DNA of 64,000 nt, taken from NCBI GenBank assembly GCA_001600455.1, contig BCKC01000011.1, positions 62,001-126,000 on the forward strand, written 5' to 3'. The translations under genes and the position numbers were made by a program. The stretch is from Endocalyx cinctus. Lineage: Eukaryota > Ascomycota > Sordariomycetes > Amphisphaeriales > Apiosporaceae. Positions 48,171 through 58,795 of the stretch are shown one piece after another. Each line of letters opens with the position of its first letter. Positions within the stretch are counted from its first letter, which is position 1. The notes beneath the pieces were generated by a model, which ran no database searches, was not told the DNA's origin, and saw nothing but the letters and a program-made list of their open reading frames with translations.

Positions 48171-48268
48171 CAAAAACGACAAAAGTTGGGGGTGAGGCGT
48201 AGTGTAGCTACACTAGATAATAGCGCTATAGCCCACTCCCTGATAGCGCGCATTACAGCGCTACAGTT

Positions 48269-48323
48269 CACTGCATTGGCTCTGTACAGCGCTACAACTC
48301 ACTGCGTCAGAGCCGATGCAGTG
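48269..48323. repeat. 16-base inverted repeat (hairpin) with nested direct repeat
   Basis: Arms 48269-48284 (CACTGCATTGGCTCTG) and 48308-48323 (CAGAGCCGATGCAGTG) pair with one mismatch around a 23-base loop. The 21-base element TACAGCGCTACARYTCACTGC occurs twice at 48254-48274 and 48285-48305. It lies at the upstream edge of the LINE remnant. Confidence 0.8.
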
Positions 48324-48340
48324 AGCTTTAGGAGGCATCG

Positions 48341-48522
48341 CATCTGGTATCACATGTAGCATGTAAGATTGAGTGATAATGTTCTGTATTCTGATATCTA
48401 TGCATAAATCCACGAAATTTATTCCTTGGGGGCCCCCATAGAATCAACTTTATTATACCTGTCACATAGTAACAATATGTTATATTCAGCATGCTGAGTT
48501 TATTTCACTTCAATCTATAATT
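48341..48522. other. Short gap 3' of the Zn2Cys6 gene
   Basis: AT-rich non-coding sequence between the LINE remnant and the regulator's stop codon. It would hold the regulator's 3' untranslated region. Confidence 0.4.
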
Positions 48523-50964
48523 TTACCACTGATACGGTGTTTCTGTGGTCAGCCAACTGAAAGTATCCAAAGGCCCAAACCTCCCGTCAGCAGAACCNGA
48601 GAAATCCCAGTTCATCATCGGCAGGCTAATAACGATCAGTCAGCAAAAGAAAATAAGCATTCATTCTAAAGCTTCTGGTATACCTTAGATCCTCATCGTT
48701 AACTTCGTTCCCGATATCAATATTATTGTCTTCGCTGGGATTAAGCGCTTGATCCAATGCCTCCTGTATAACGACTCTGCATTGGTGGCACAAATTCCCA
48801 TTTGGTGCACTTGGACTGATCCAATCTAGAAAGCCGACTAAGAGGCTTAACTTTTGGATAATGTTTGAGCGTGTTATTGGCATCGTTAGCGACGAAACAG
48901 TTGTTGGAGAACGAGATTTTGTGCTTTTCGTGAATATAGGCTTTAAAAGTTCCATGCACAGAAGGCCTCCGGCAGGCGTGGCGTACGTCATCACCTAGTT
49001 ACATAAGTCAACACAGTCTTAGGAGCGATAGAATATTAGGGAGACGCCATAGTTGTGAAGTAAAGGAGAGAAAAGGAGCTAGAAACGAAAACAGAAAATC
49101 TCACCAGCCAGCCGCAATCCGGCCTAGAAATCTCAAGTTGATCTGTATGGGTCCAAAATAAGAGAGCGTGAGAGACCATTTCCAAACTGATGGCTAGCAG
49201 ATCGCCCCCGTCAGGTTGTCCGTGCCTCAAGAGTAATCTTTCGATGAGGAATAAGTTTTGCAGATGCTCTAGAAGTAGCACTAGCTTCCCGTAGATGACG
49301 GTACTTGCTTCGGTACCTTGCAAGTCTTTCAAATCCTTGGGGTTGTGACGAAGATGCGGTGGGAGTGCCGCAAATGTCTCTATCTCCTCGACCTTAAGGC
49401 TTCTTGGTAGCAGATAATTAGGTTAGCGTCAAGTTGTCTTCAATGGTGAAAGAATCGTCGTACGAGAGAGTCTGAATAGGTAGTGCTTCTGACTTGTTTT
49501 CTTTGCCCAGCGCGATTTTCAGTATCTTTTCTCGCAGGTAAGCAAGTATTCCCCAGCCGCGCATAATGCTTGACGATGAGACTTGTCCATTGTTGTTCCA
49601 GCCGAATCTATCAAGCCTGCTGGCTTCACGCTGGATGGCGTCTTGGCCAAGACCCCACAGCTCATCGCGAAGATCGAGTGGAAGCGGGCTAGAGCAGTAC
49701 TCACGGGTGAGAAGAGGTGGCCTCCCCGTGAACGTACTGTTTGTTATGTTACCAATATAGCTTGTAATAAACAGCTTTCGCTTGAGTTCCGAGGAAAACG
49801 TGGGATGGTAGGGATTTGAATCTTTTAGAGCATGGTATCCCAAGAATGTAAGTAAAGACGTTGTTTCTCCATGCATTCGCACGACCGATAGACCTTTGCA
49901 AAGTTAAAAAAGGGTATGGGCTAAATTCCAGAGTCTGGCCAAAGCGATAAATTAGTCAGAAAGGTCAAGAAGCAACGGGACTTACTTGCATCTCCTGTGA
50001 GTAGAGACTCGGTTTCGGAAAGTTTATATGAAAGAAATAGCAGCATACTGTTGCTACATGACAGCTCTCGGCAGACCTCGACACACAGTTTTATTCCTTC
50101 TCTTCTAATGGTCTTCACACTTCTCGTATTATTGCCTGGATTCCAGCACGTAAAAAGTAGGCCCAAGGCCTCCCACCTCATGTTGTCTCCGCTCATCTGA
50201 TCAACCCAACGCTGAATATCTGATTCATCGTCTGAGAATGATCGGACGCTATTATCGCATATTTGCTGGGCCACTGCTTGAAGTCGAGCATCTTTTCGAT
50301 CCGAGCCTAGAGAACGTCCGAAACTGCCATAGAAAGATTCCATTATAGGAACCAAGGCAAAAGAGAGCCAAGAATCCAGCGGATGGCATGAGGCTATGAA
50401 ATGCTCTGCCCTTGTCTTCGGACTGGGCATCAGCTTGAGGATGTCGAGACATAAGCCAAGAACTTTGTCTGATGGTTTGCTAGGCGTTGGATTTGATTCA
50501 TCACGGGATCCTTGATTTACGGCTTCTTCTTCTAGGTAGCTTCTCATTTCGGTATAGACACCGGAGAAGCTGCTAAATCCTAGATATCCAGGGCTAGCAG
50601 CATTGGATCCAGACGCTACGCGCGAGAAATTCGGCGTGGCAGCGGTGGAATCGGGAGGCGGACTCTGTTGAGCTGGAGTACCACGGCGTAATCGATGGTG
50701 ACCTGAGATGAGAGATGGCGAAGGAAGGACGGAACGAGGGCTCACAGTGTTGTCGGATGGTCCGACGTACAGGCATTCGGCTTCTTGTCCTCGCCTCTTA
50801 CATCTTCGACATACTGGCCGTGTATGATCGCATGCTACCTTCCTTTGCCTACAAGGCTGATATTCTTTTTTAAGTAATTATAACGAAAATGATCTCTTCG
50901 GCGTGACATCGGCTCTTACCTCACAAGCTTCCGGTCGGCCATTGGGGCGATATGAAGGCGACAT
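48523..50964 (-). CDS. Zn2Cys6 fungal transcription factor
   Basis: Six exons: 50964-50920, 50856-49986, 49893-49464, 49399-49105, 48994-48684 and 48625-48523, giving 684 residues. The zinc cluster is split by intron 1 and reads C14-X2-C17-X6-C24-X6-C31-X2-C34-X8-C43 (EACEPCRQRKVACDHTRPVC, then RRCKRRGQEAEC), the classic GAL4-type binuclear cluster. The middle region is helical and similar in layout to the fungal_trans domain without a recognisable target. The end is a typical acidic/aromatic C-terminus (GPLDTFSWLTTETPYQW). It probably activates genes in the nucleus. An N in the assembly at 48598 falls in the third base of a Ser codon (TCN) and does not change the protein. Confidence 0.87.
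48598..48598. other. Ambiguous base N
   Basis: The only non-ACGT base in the window. It lies in the wobble position of a Ser codon of the last exon of the Zn2Cys6 gene. Confidence 0.99.
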
Positions 50965-51630
50965 GGAATCATACCCCGTCAGTTGCTATTAGTTTAAGCT
51001 CTGTGTCCCACTCTTGTACGCATTTGAAGGCACGAAGGCGCTGAAACATAAAATGATCGCTCGGGTTTCCCTGACTCTGTTTGTAGATATCATCGGTTGG
51101 GGTTCGTTATATTACCCCCGCCGCGACATAAGCGAGCATCCGCCAAGCCGAAGCCAAAGCCGAAGCCGAGCGGCCACCAATATAGGAAGAACCGAAGCCG
51201 AGCGGCCACCCATATGTAATAGTAAGAACCGAAGCCGATCCTTACTTACTGGAGTCTGTCTTCCAAAGCCGAAGCGTATATACAAAACCGAGCTTGGCTC
51301 TTGACATGTACTTATGTAGAAGACGCGCAGATCTGTGCAATATTAAATCTACTTATCTCTAAGTCTTAAACTTCTCTTATAATATACCACTGAGAGCAAG
51401 ACTTCCGATTATACCCTTAACTCAGTTACCGTGGGAGAAATATAAGTCATAATTAAGTGCAGCAACCCGTCCTTCCCGCGGACTTAGAAGATGGCAGATA
51501 CTATAACCCCCGATCAGGTCAAAAAGGAGGAATCAGGCTCCTCTTGTAACCATGAAGCAGCATAATCACCAATAAGTCCCCCCCCCCTGGTAACGCGCCA
51601 CTTGGCCAACCACCATATTAACTGAAAATG
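50965..51630. other. Promoter side of the regulator with GCCGAA repeats
   Basis: Upstream of the Zn2Cys6 gene. It contains degenerate GCCGAAGCC repeats and a 19-base direct repeat (CCGAAGCCGAGCGGCCACC at 51160-51178 and 51192-51210), with a partial third copy at about 51229. A C12-like run is at 51578-51589. No gene is supported. Confidence 0.5.
51147..51245. repeat. GCCGAAGCC-type tandem repeat
   Basis: Units of AARCCGAAGCCGAGCGG type with a period of about 32 bases, two near-exact copies and one partial. Composition is very different from the AT-rich DNA that follows. Confidence 0.75.
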
Positions 51631-53040
51631 AAGTTATTTACATAAAAAAAAATGCTATAATATTATTATTTTTAGCGTTTTCGAACTTTAATACAGTCCT
51701 TAGCCTTAATATCCGATAATAATATATTTTTAATAGCTTCTATACGCTCCCGAAACATTTATTCGTCGTTATATTACAAACCCGCCAATACGTCGGACAA
51801 TACTGATCTACCTAACTCTGTCTAATTAGTTAGTTCGTGGTAGGTCTTAATTTAAAGGTAACAATAAATCAAAAAATCTTATTAAATAAGGTTTACGATA
51901 TTTATAAAAGAGGTTTTAAAGTATTTTATATTATAATAAAAAATAATACTTAAATTAAAAGCTAAAAAACTAAGGTAAAGATTAACTAAATATAGTAGGA
52001 AACCTATTATTAAATATTCGTAAACTTCTGGCATATTGGTATACTAAGATAATTAGTGATCTACTGGATTTAACAGATTTAATGGATTTATTCAGATCCC
52101 ATAAATCCTATAGATCTATCACGTGATTATGCTTATATAAGGAAACCCCTAAATTATCCTTTGTCCCGAGGTGGTCTAAGCGTACTTATCCCGGGGGCCT
52201 GTTAAATGGGCTAATTTTGTAACATGTTAGTCTTATTAATATATATTATCCTACCTCTAAACTATTTTTTAACCTTTTTAATAATTATTATAGTTATAAA
52301 ATTTTTATTAGGAATTAATTTAACCTTTTTTCACGTTTTTAAAATTAAATTTTTTATTTATTAATTAAAAAATTTATTTTAAATTTAAAAAAATATAATT
52401 TAATTAATAATAATATTAAAAAATTTTTTATACTTTTTAATAAAAAGCTTCGAAATTAATAATTTAAATAAAGATTTAATAATAATTAATTATTAATTAT
52501 TTCTCCGAAAAACTTAACTTCTGGACAGTATTTAAATGGGCGTTAAGGTTACCTTTTTTAAAAAATTTAGTATTAAGGGCTATATAAAAGTCTGGGATAT
52601 TAGCCGGAGTTCTTAGGTAACCCTTTTTTCTTATAATATAATATATTTTAAATTTAATATTTTATTTTAATTTTTTAAGTATATTTTATATAATTTTTAA
52701 GTATTATTAATCTTTTAAAAAATTATTATTTTAATTAATCTTAATTTTTTTTAAAACTTTAAAATAATTTATTTTAAAAAATTTAAATTTAAATTATATA
52801 TTTAAATTATCGCGGAAATATTTTTAAAAACTTTTTTTTAACGTACTAAATATTTTAACGTTTAATAATTATATAATATAATTATAATATAATTTATAAA
52901 AAATTAATTATATTTTATTAATAAAATAATATTAAAAAAAATCATTATTAATATAATTTCTATATTTATTAAGTACTAAAATTACTTATAAATTTTTATA
53001 TAAGATTTAAATATAAGGTATAAATAGTTTTAAAAAAGAC
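51631..53040. repeat. Extremely AT-rich, RIP-like island
   Basis: About 1.4 kb made up mostly of A and T with very many TA dinucleotides and short TTTAA/AATTA words; 52261-53040 is the most extreme part. Composition returns sharply to normal at about 53040. This is the signature of repeat-induced point mutation of an old transposon in Pezizomycotina. The original element can no longer be recognised. No open frame of length exists. Confidence 0.75.
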
Positions 53041-54202
53041 GGCTTGTCCGCTTCCGGAAATGACGGTACAACCTTTCCACTTTTGGCATTTTCTCACTCG
53101 GGAAATTTTTAGTGGGCCCACCTCTCGCTCTTTTATCATCATACACATAAGAGCTCATTGTCTCCACATATCGCCTGTGTACCTTTTAAGTCCTTCTTGT
53201 ACCTGTTCGGTCATGCCACTTTTCTGGTCCTGCCACGACCTCGATTAACCAACTTCCTGGAACATATACAAAACCAATAACCACAACTGTCGGTTAATAC
53301 TCATTCCGCTAACCTTTTTTTAACTCAGGCAAGTTCTTTTGACATATAATAATATTTTAATATGTCTCTAACAAGAACCTTTAAGTAAACAGGCCTTTAG
53401 GCACGTGACTTTATGGTTTAAAAGTGAGTGTATAAATCATGCTTATAGCTTTCAACGGCCTAGAATAATACGAACTATTCTTACGGCACGATATATTGTT
53501 ATACAAACTCCTTGTTTAATTCGACCTACTGGATCAGCGTTTTAATAGCGTATAAATAAAATACGTCACAACATGGTACGATCTGTATATCTAACTAGAT
53601 ATCAAAGTTACTCATAACTTTACTAGCCTCATCCAGTCGTCGCTGACCCTAGCTATGAATCGTACTCGAAGTAGCTAATACTTGGAAGGATAAAGATTAA
53701 TCTGATGATCCTAAAGATCCTGAGTTCAGCTGCATTTGCTCCACTTACGAGGATCCTCGAAACGAACAAATATAATATCTCGGTCATGCCGTAGGCAGAA
53801 AAGAATAGGCCTAGCGAGGTGTGACTTGTCTATTCCTAATAAGGACGAATTACCGGTTAACTTTAACCTCATCCAGCGGCAACATAGGAGAACTCTATGC
53901 CTTAAAACCGCTAACCGCAACTTTATGGATTTTAATTCACGAATCATATCCGCCAGAAGAGATCCAGAGAAAAACTGCAGGATAAATCCAGGGTCCGGGG
54001 CTGCTGACGCCCCTGATATTAACTTAAAGCTGCTGAGGTAGATCTAATCAAAGTAATTACGCTGTTACCGGAACAAGACAGGGGTTAATAAGGTAACAAA
54101 GGTGTAGATCTTTAATAAGTGACGTTCATATCCATTTGTTTGGCCTGGTATATCTGAAATCAGTAATAATCCTACAAAGATGTGAGTTTCCTTGGATTCC
54201 GA

Positions 54203-54260
54203 AGCTTAGGTGTCTCGTATATAGTCCAACCCGAAGTATTATGTATCTAGGACTTGAGAA
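54203..54260 (+). repeat. Dispersed repeat, copy A
   Basis: AGCTTAGGTGTCTCGTATAT... matches 58173-58231 (AGCTAAGGTGCCTCGTATAT...). Most differences are C to T or G to A in copy A, as RIP would leave. Confidence 0.6.
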
Positions 54261-54859
54261 CTCGCTTCTTTTACTTCGGGGATTATTGGTATGTCTCCCC
54301 CTTATAATTTCTCTATAGAATATCAAAAGGACGAGGGCCGGGCTACTAATCAAGTGTTATGCGTTCTTATGGAGAAAATGAAGGTTTGAAAACATAACAA
54401 GAGAGCTTAATTACTTAACCTAGAAATTTATAGATTACTAAATATGGTAATATTCTTAGACTTTAGGGTTAAAGCTAATTATAGAAAACTATATACGTCT
54501 AAATACGTTCAAGAAATTTCATACGCCGCTTATACTATGCTTTTATTTGCTAACCAGTTGGCTTTAAATGAAGAGGAGCTCGTACTATACCAGTATTGCC
54601 TCTCAAGGTCACTTGCAATTTCTTGAGACATATTTTAAAATCCTCATAACGTCATGACTCAGAAGGGGAGTTGAGTTATCTAGCTGTGTTTGTCCCTCTT
54701 TTTGACAAAGAAAGTAGCGAGTCTTAGCGCGCTGGATATAATAGGGGTAGTTAAAGTATTACTTCCGGTTGTAGACGATATCTTAGGGATAAAAGAACTA
54801 AGATTATGAGAGAGAATAAGCGGAGAGACTGATTAGGAAAAAACAAAGAAGGCCACATA

Positions 54860-55100
54860 ATTCCGGAAGAGGGAAAAAAGATGCCTCAAGATACGATATA
54901 GCAAATAGCCTGTTTTAGTATAAGTATTGCCCAACTTGGTAATTCTTTCATATAAGAACTAACTTTCTCATACCCCTATAGGACAAGTCCCAAAAAAGAA
55001 AAAGTGCCATCGTGATTCCAGAAAAGGAAAAAAAAGACAGCCTAGGATATGATACAGCGGATATGCTGTTTTAGGTATACATATTACCCAACCTAGTAAC
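54860..55100 (+). repeat. Two diverged direct repeats
   Basis: Copy 1 (54860-54945) and copy 2 (55014-55100) share the order ATTCC(G/A)GAA(G)AGG-A-run, then GATA(C/T)GATA(T/C)AGC, CTGTTTTAG and a TATTRCCCAAC...GTAA end. By eye about three-quarters of the positions match, with many C/T and G/A differences. Confidence 0.65.
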
Positions 55101-55349
55101 CCCCTTATCGAATACTTCTAGCTCATTCCCTAATTTCCTTAACAAGTAATTTCTATTTACTGTAATCGGTAATGCCGCTCCAGGTAGCAGTGTTCTCTTG
55201 CTAGCACAAATAAATAGAAGTATATCCCGGCTAGTGAGTAGTTATGTATAAATTATTTCTCTAGTAACTATATAAAGAACCTAAAACCTCTGTTTAAAAT
55301 ACAAAGTTAAACGTTTAATTTATACATCTATCCTTTTAATATCATAAAG

Positions 55350-56732
55350 ATGAATTTCAAAGTTCAAGATAGGAGCTCTATGGAAAAAGCTCAAAGAGTT
55401 AAGGAGGAGAAAGCACGATTACGCAGAGAGAAGAAAAGGTCCGAGAAACTTGAGTTAGACCGCCAGACATTGGCAAATAAAGGTATGCTCTTTTTTAAAT
55501 TTTATGAATAGTACCATAACTAATCGGTAATAATCGATTCAAATTCTGAAGAATCCCATGTCGGAGACAAAAGTAATTCTAATACTGCTACTTATGACAC
55601 AAGACTTCAAGACCAAAATATTATCAACGCCGCATCGAGTTTTAAGAACCTATCAAATCTCTCATGTCCTGCTTCTCATGCACCTTTTAGGCCACCCGAA
55701 AAACCGAGGTCTCAGCTTATCCAATATAATATCTCGGCAAGTCAAGATGAGAATTCGACGGAATTACGTTCTAGCATTCCCCCAACCGTCTCAGACCGCC
55801 AGAATGGGCCTGTTGAAGTTATAGGCGTTATAACTGGAACCAAGGCATCTATTGGTTCTTCTCTTACAAATCCTAGTTCTACGGAGCTTAATGTTTCAAC
55901 TGGATCCCCCCATGATACAAATATCGAATCCGAAGAAATTTCTAACTGCGGAAAAAAACGAAATCACGATGCTTCTGTAGACGAAGAGGTCCACGAGAGT
56001 AAACGATTAAGATCACAAGTTACTGGCATAAACAGCAGCACAAGCCAATACATTGAGTCGCAGGACGCCACATCATCTTCTTCAGCCTGCCGACCTGGTC
56101 ACTCGTTTTTTTTAGATGATCTAGGATCTACAGGGGTTCAATCTGTCGGACAAGTACGGCCTGAAGATAGTTGTAATGCCTGTCGTATTAATGCTGTACA
56201 TATACGACAGCTAACAGATTTAGCGCTACGTTATATCACTCATTATGAGTCTCTTCCGACCGAGAACTCATATGTGATACCGAAGCTTTGTCTCGAAGCT
56301 ATTAGCTGTCATGTCGCGAACTTGCATGTGCATGGTGGGGCGATACGGATGAAGAGAGGCTTAGATGACGGCCAGAGCGAGGAGGCGACATCTGAACGTG
56401 AGACGATGCCTGCAGCAGACGTCATGACGGATACTAATTCTCTCACCAGCGACAATAGTGGGAGTTTAAGCGATGCCGAACTGTCGGAAGATGAGAGCTA
56501 CGACAAGCCTACTACCCCAATCCAGACAAGAAGCCGGGCAGGTAAGCCTCCATGGAAATCTCTAGAAGAGGCCCGGGTTTATGCATGGAAGAAGGAAGGC
56601 AAGGATTGGACATCAAATAGGGACAGTCAAGACAATTCCAAAAATAGGAGGTCTATAGTTAACGAGGCAACCGAGACACATCAAAAACCTGTAAAAAGAG
56701 GAAGAGGACGACCGCGAAAAGTCAGGGAATAA
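55350..56732 (+). CDS. AT-hook nuclear protein, uncharacterised
   Basis: Two exons, 55350-55482 and 55552-56732, joined through a 69-base GTATGC...AAG intron, giving 437 residues with no stop. The N-terminus is a strongly basic helix (KEEKARLRREKKRSEKLELD). A bipartite NLS-like segment lies near residue 190 (KKRNHDASVDEEVHESKRLR), and a Cys pair (CNACRINAVH) near 250. The long middle is Ser/Asn/Thr-rich and disordered. The extreme C-terminus carries an AT-hook, KRGRGRPRK, for minor-groove binding to AT-rich DNA. No start codon other than that of exon 1 occurs in frame in the first 720 bases of exon 2, so the spliced model is well supported. Function unknown; it sits 2.3 kb from an extreme AT-rich island. 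Confidence 0.72.
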
Positions 56733-58795
56733 TCTTTTGATTTTACCTATTTTTACTATTTAGTCCCAGCGGAATTTGTAATCTGTTTATATAATATCCG
56801 GCAAATAGTTATCATTTTATGTTTTATACCGAGACGCACTCGCCAGTGTTAAAATATCTTCATTCAGAATGAGGAATTATAATAAGCAAAACCTATCTTA
56901 ATTATTTGTGGGGCAAAGCTTGAATATAATTAACATCGAGGGTAATAATTACTAAGTATCTATCAGTACATAATTTTTCTGCCAAATCGGTAGTTCTAAG
57001 AGCTAAGTACTCCTGCGAGTAGGAGTTTTATTCCTGCGGGGTATGTATCTTTTCTGCCAAGTACATATTTTTTCTGCCACGACGGTATTTCTTTCTGCCG
57101 GATTTAAAATCTCACCGTTTATTAAACGGTTTACGTTATGTTTTTATCCGTTTTATAAATAAACCGTTTATTGTAGCATTTCTTATTAGTTATATCGTTT
57201 CAACCAGTTTAATAATATATCTCGTACGTCCGATAGTTTATCCTTAAGGGTTGTGAAGGAATATTTCGTAATAAGAAGAAGTTAGCAATTGCTTCAATAG
57301 ATGATTTAATGGACATAAGTAATAAGAAATAACTCGTTACAATCTAAGCGCGAATTCTGTCGTGTGGATTCCTATAAGGCAGGCACCAAGCCCAGAAACA
57401 ACACTCCTGAGCCAAATTTACCCACCGAGCATTATGAAATAGGGTCATAAGCGTTCGGTGAACTTTCTTATCTCGGGTATTAATCTGTTCGGTCACGTCA
57501 TAATTATGTTATGTTACAAGTAGATATCAGAAAAGACCCGTGTGGATAGGTGGATCGTATGCTTTATTTCTCTCGAAAGAGCCAGATATGGTGTTCCTGC
57601 GGAGTCTTTGACGTACCAACCAATCGTGTAATGGCCTTAGGTGCTCGGTGTTCCCGAACTGCAACGCTTGATCGAAAATTTCTGGGATGCTAGCATGGCT
57701 GTTCATAACCCCTTTAGGGGAAAGCCAGGATGGGAGCTGGAAACGAATACGAGTTCTTCCAAATAAAAGTTCCAGGAAAGAATATCTTCATGCCTGAATC
57801 GTCATTTTTCTGGCCCCTGAGTCTTTACCTTTCCCCTGATGACGCGGCCTTACTTTATAAAAACGCAACATGTTGCCACTAAAAAGCGATCACCACGATA
57901 AATCAGGGGTAAAGACCTGATTTTTCTCGCCGTTCTAAGTTTAGGCAGAGGGCTAATAGTGTATCCGGTTTTATATCTTAGAGATCATCAGCTTATCGCA
58001 TGTGACGGAGATGAGCGAGGGCTGGCTTACACCATGCAGAGGATGGCACATAGTCCTTGTGAGGCAGGGTCTATCTATTCATGGAGGCGTGCATCTTATA
58101 CAGTCAGCCGTCACATCCTTTCAATTTGGGACCAAGAGCGACACGGCTGAGAGGCAGAGTTTCAGATTTTACAGCTAAGGTGCCTCGTATATGGCCCAAT
58201 CTAGAGTTATCCTGCATATCTGGGACCTGAAAGATGGGCCCCAGAAGCATGATAATCCTTAGGGAGGTCTCTGAATATTCGGATTAAGTCCAAAGTGCCC
58301 CCAGCTCCTGGCTATAGACCGCTTCTAGGCAGGTAGCTATAACCCTATTGGTCGGTTGCTTATCTCTTAAATATTTCTCCAGAGACCTGTTATGCCTTCT
58401 TAGATGTTTCATGCCCATGCTATCCCCTTGACCCTTAGATTTACTTACTAATTGAATGCTCATAGCCTGCGTTAACTAGTCAACATAAGTCTACAGGATA
58501 GGACAGCAGATACGCAAGGCAGGACCAAGATATCTATAGGGGCACAAAGGGCATATCAGGAAACTTATTTCCCTAATATGGAAAGAGCTAAAAGAGGATG
58601 GTCAAGAGCTACCTAAATAGGTTATTTGGTAAACTGCCTCCTAAAGATACCTATTCGGGAAGTGTAAGGAAATATATCATTGGCAAACAAATATAAAAAC
58701 CTTTGTTTTCCCCTCCTTCATTATAGCTAAATATATTTTTTTTATCTCGAAAACCTTCATTCATACTATTTAACATTTAAACACTTCAGTCAACA
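56733..58795. other. Gene-poor region with short repeats
   Basis: Contains four copies of a TTTCTGCC word (about 56978, 57052, 57071 and 57091), a perfect palindrome ACCGTTTATTAAACGGT (57114-57130) followed by a related CCGTTTTATAAATAAACCGTTTA, a CCCCTTTAGGGG hairpin near 57710, and copy B of the dispersed repeat (58173-58231). No gene is supported. Confidence 0.45.
58173..58231 (+). repeat. Dispersed repeat, copy B
   Basis: Less mutated partner of 54203-54260. The pair indicates a duplicated or transposed element, too short to classify. Confidence 0.6.

Larger units (their letters stand above)
47005..48340 (-). mobile_element. Truncated Tad-type LINE (non-LTR retrotransposon) remnant
   Basis: GC-richer than its surroundings and holding the C-terminal end of a LINE ORF2 on the minus strand (48170-47365). 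The 5' part with endonuclease, reverse transcriptase and most of the RNase H is absent, which is the usual 5' truncation of LINE copies. At the 3' side (plus 47017-47040) lies a repeated ACAAAGTAAAAA tail, which fits a LINE 3' end. Non-coding flanks within the element contain GC-rich hairpins (47226-47250). The upstream boundary is uncertain; I placed it after the inverted repeat at 48269-48323. Confidence 0.7.
53041..55349. other. Gene-poor region with diverged repeats
   Basis: Normal to AT-rich composition. It holds one copy of a dispersed repeat (about 54203-54260, partner at 58173-58231) and a pair of diverged direct repeats (54860-54945 and 55014-55100). A 101-codon plus-strand frame (53736-54041) and a 60-codon frame (54444-54626) have no recognisable character. 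The last 200 bases act as promoter of the AT-hook gene. Confidence 0.45.

Noticed and set aside
51147..51245. CRISPR-like array
   Set aside because: The units are contiguous degenerate repeats without regular unique spacers, and the DNA is fungal.
55558..55824. 88-codon frame starting at ATG 55558
   Set aside because: Other-frame shadow of exon 2 of the AT-hook gene, whose frame is open for almost 400 codons and joins a first exon.
57959..58150. 63-codon plus-strand frame
   Set aside because: Within repeat-bearing DNA, no recognised motif, length near chance.
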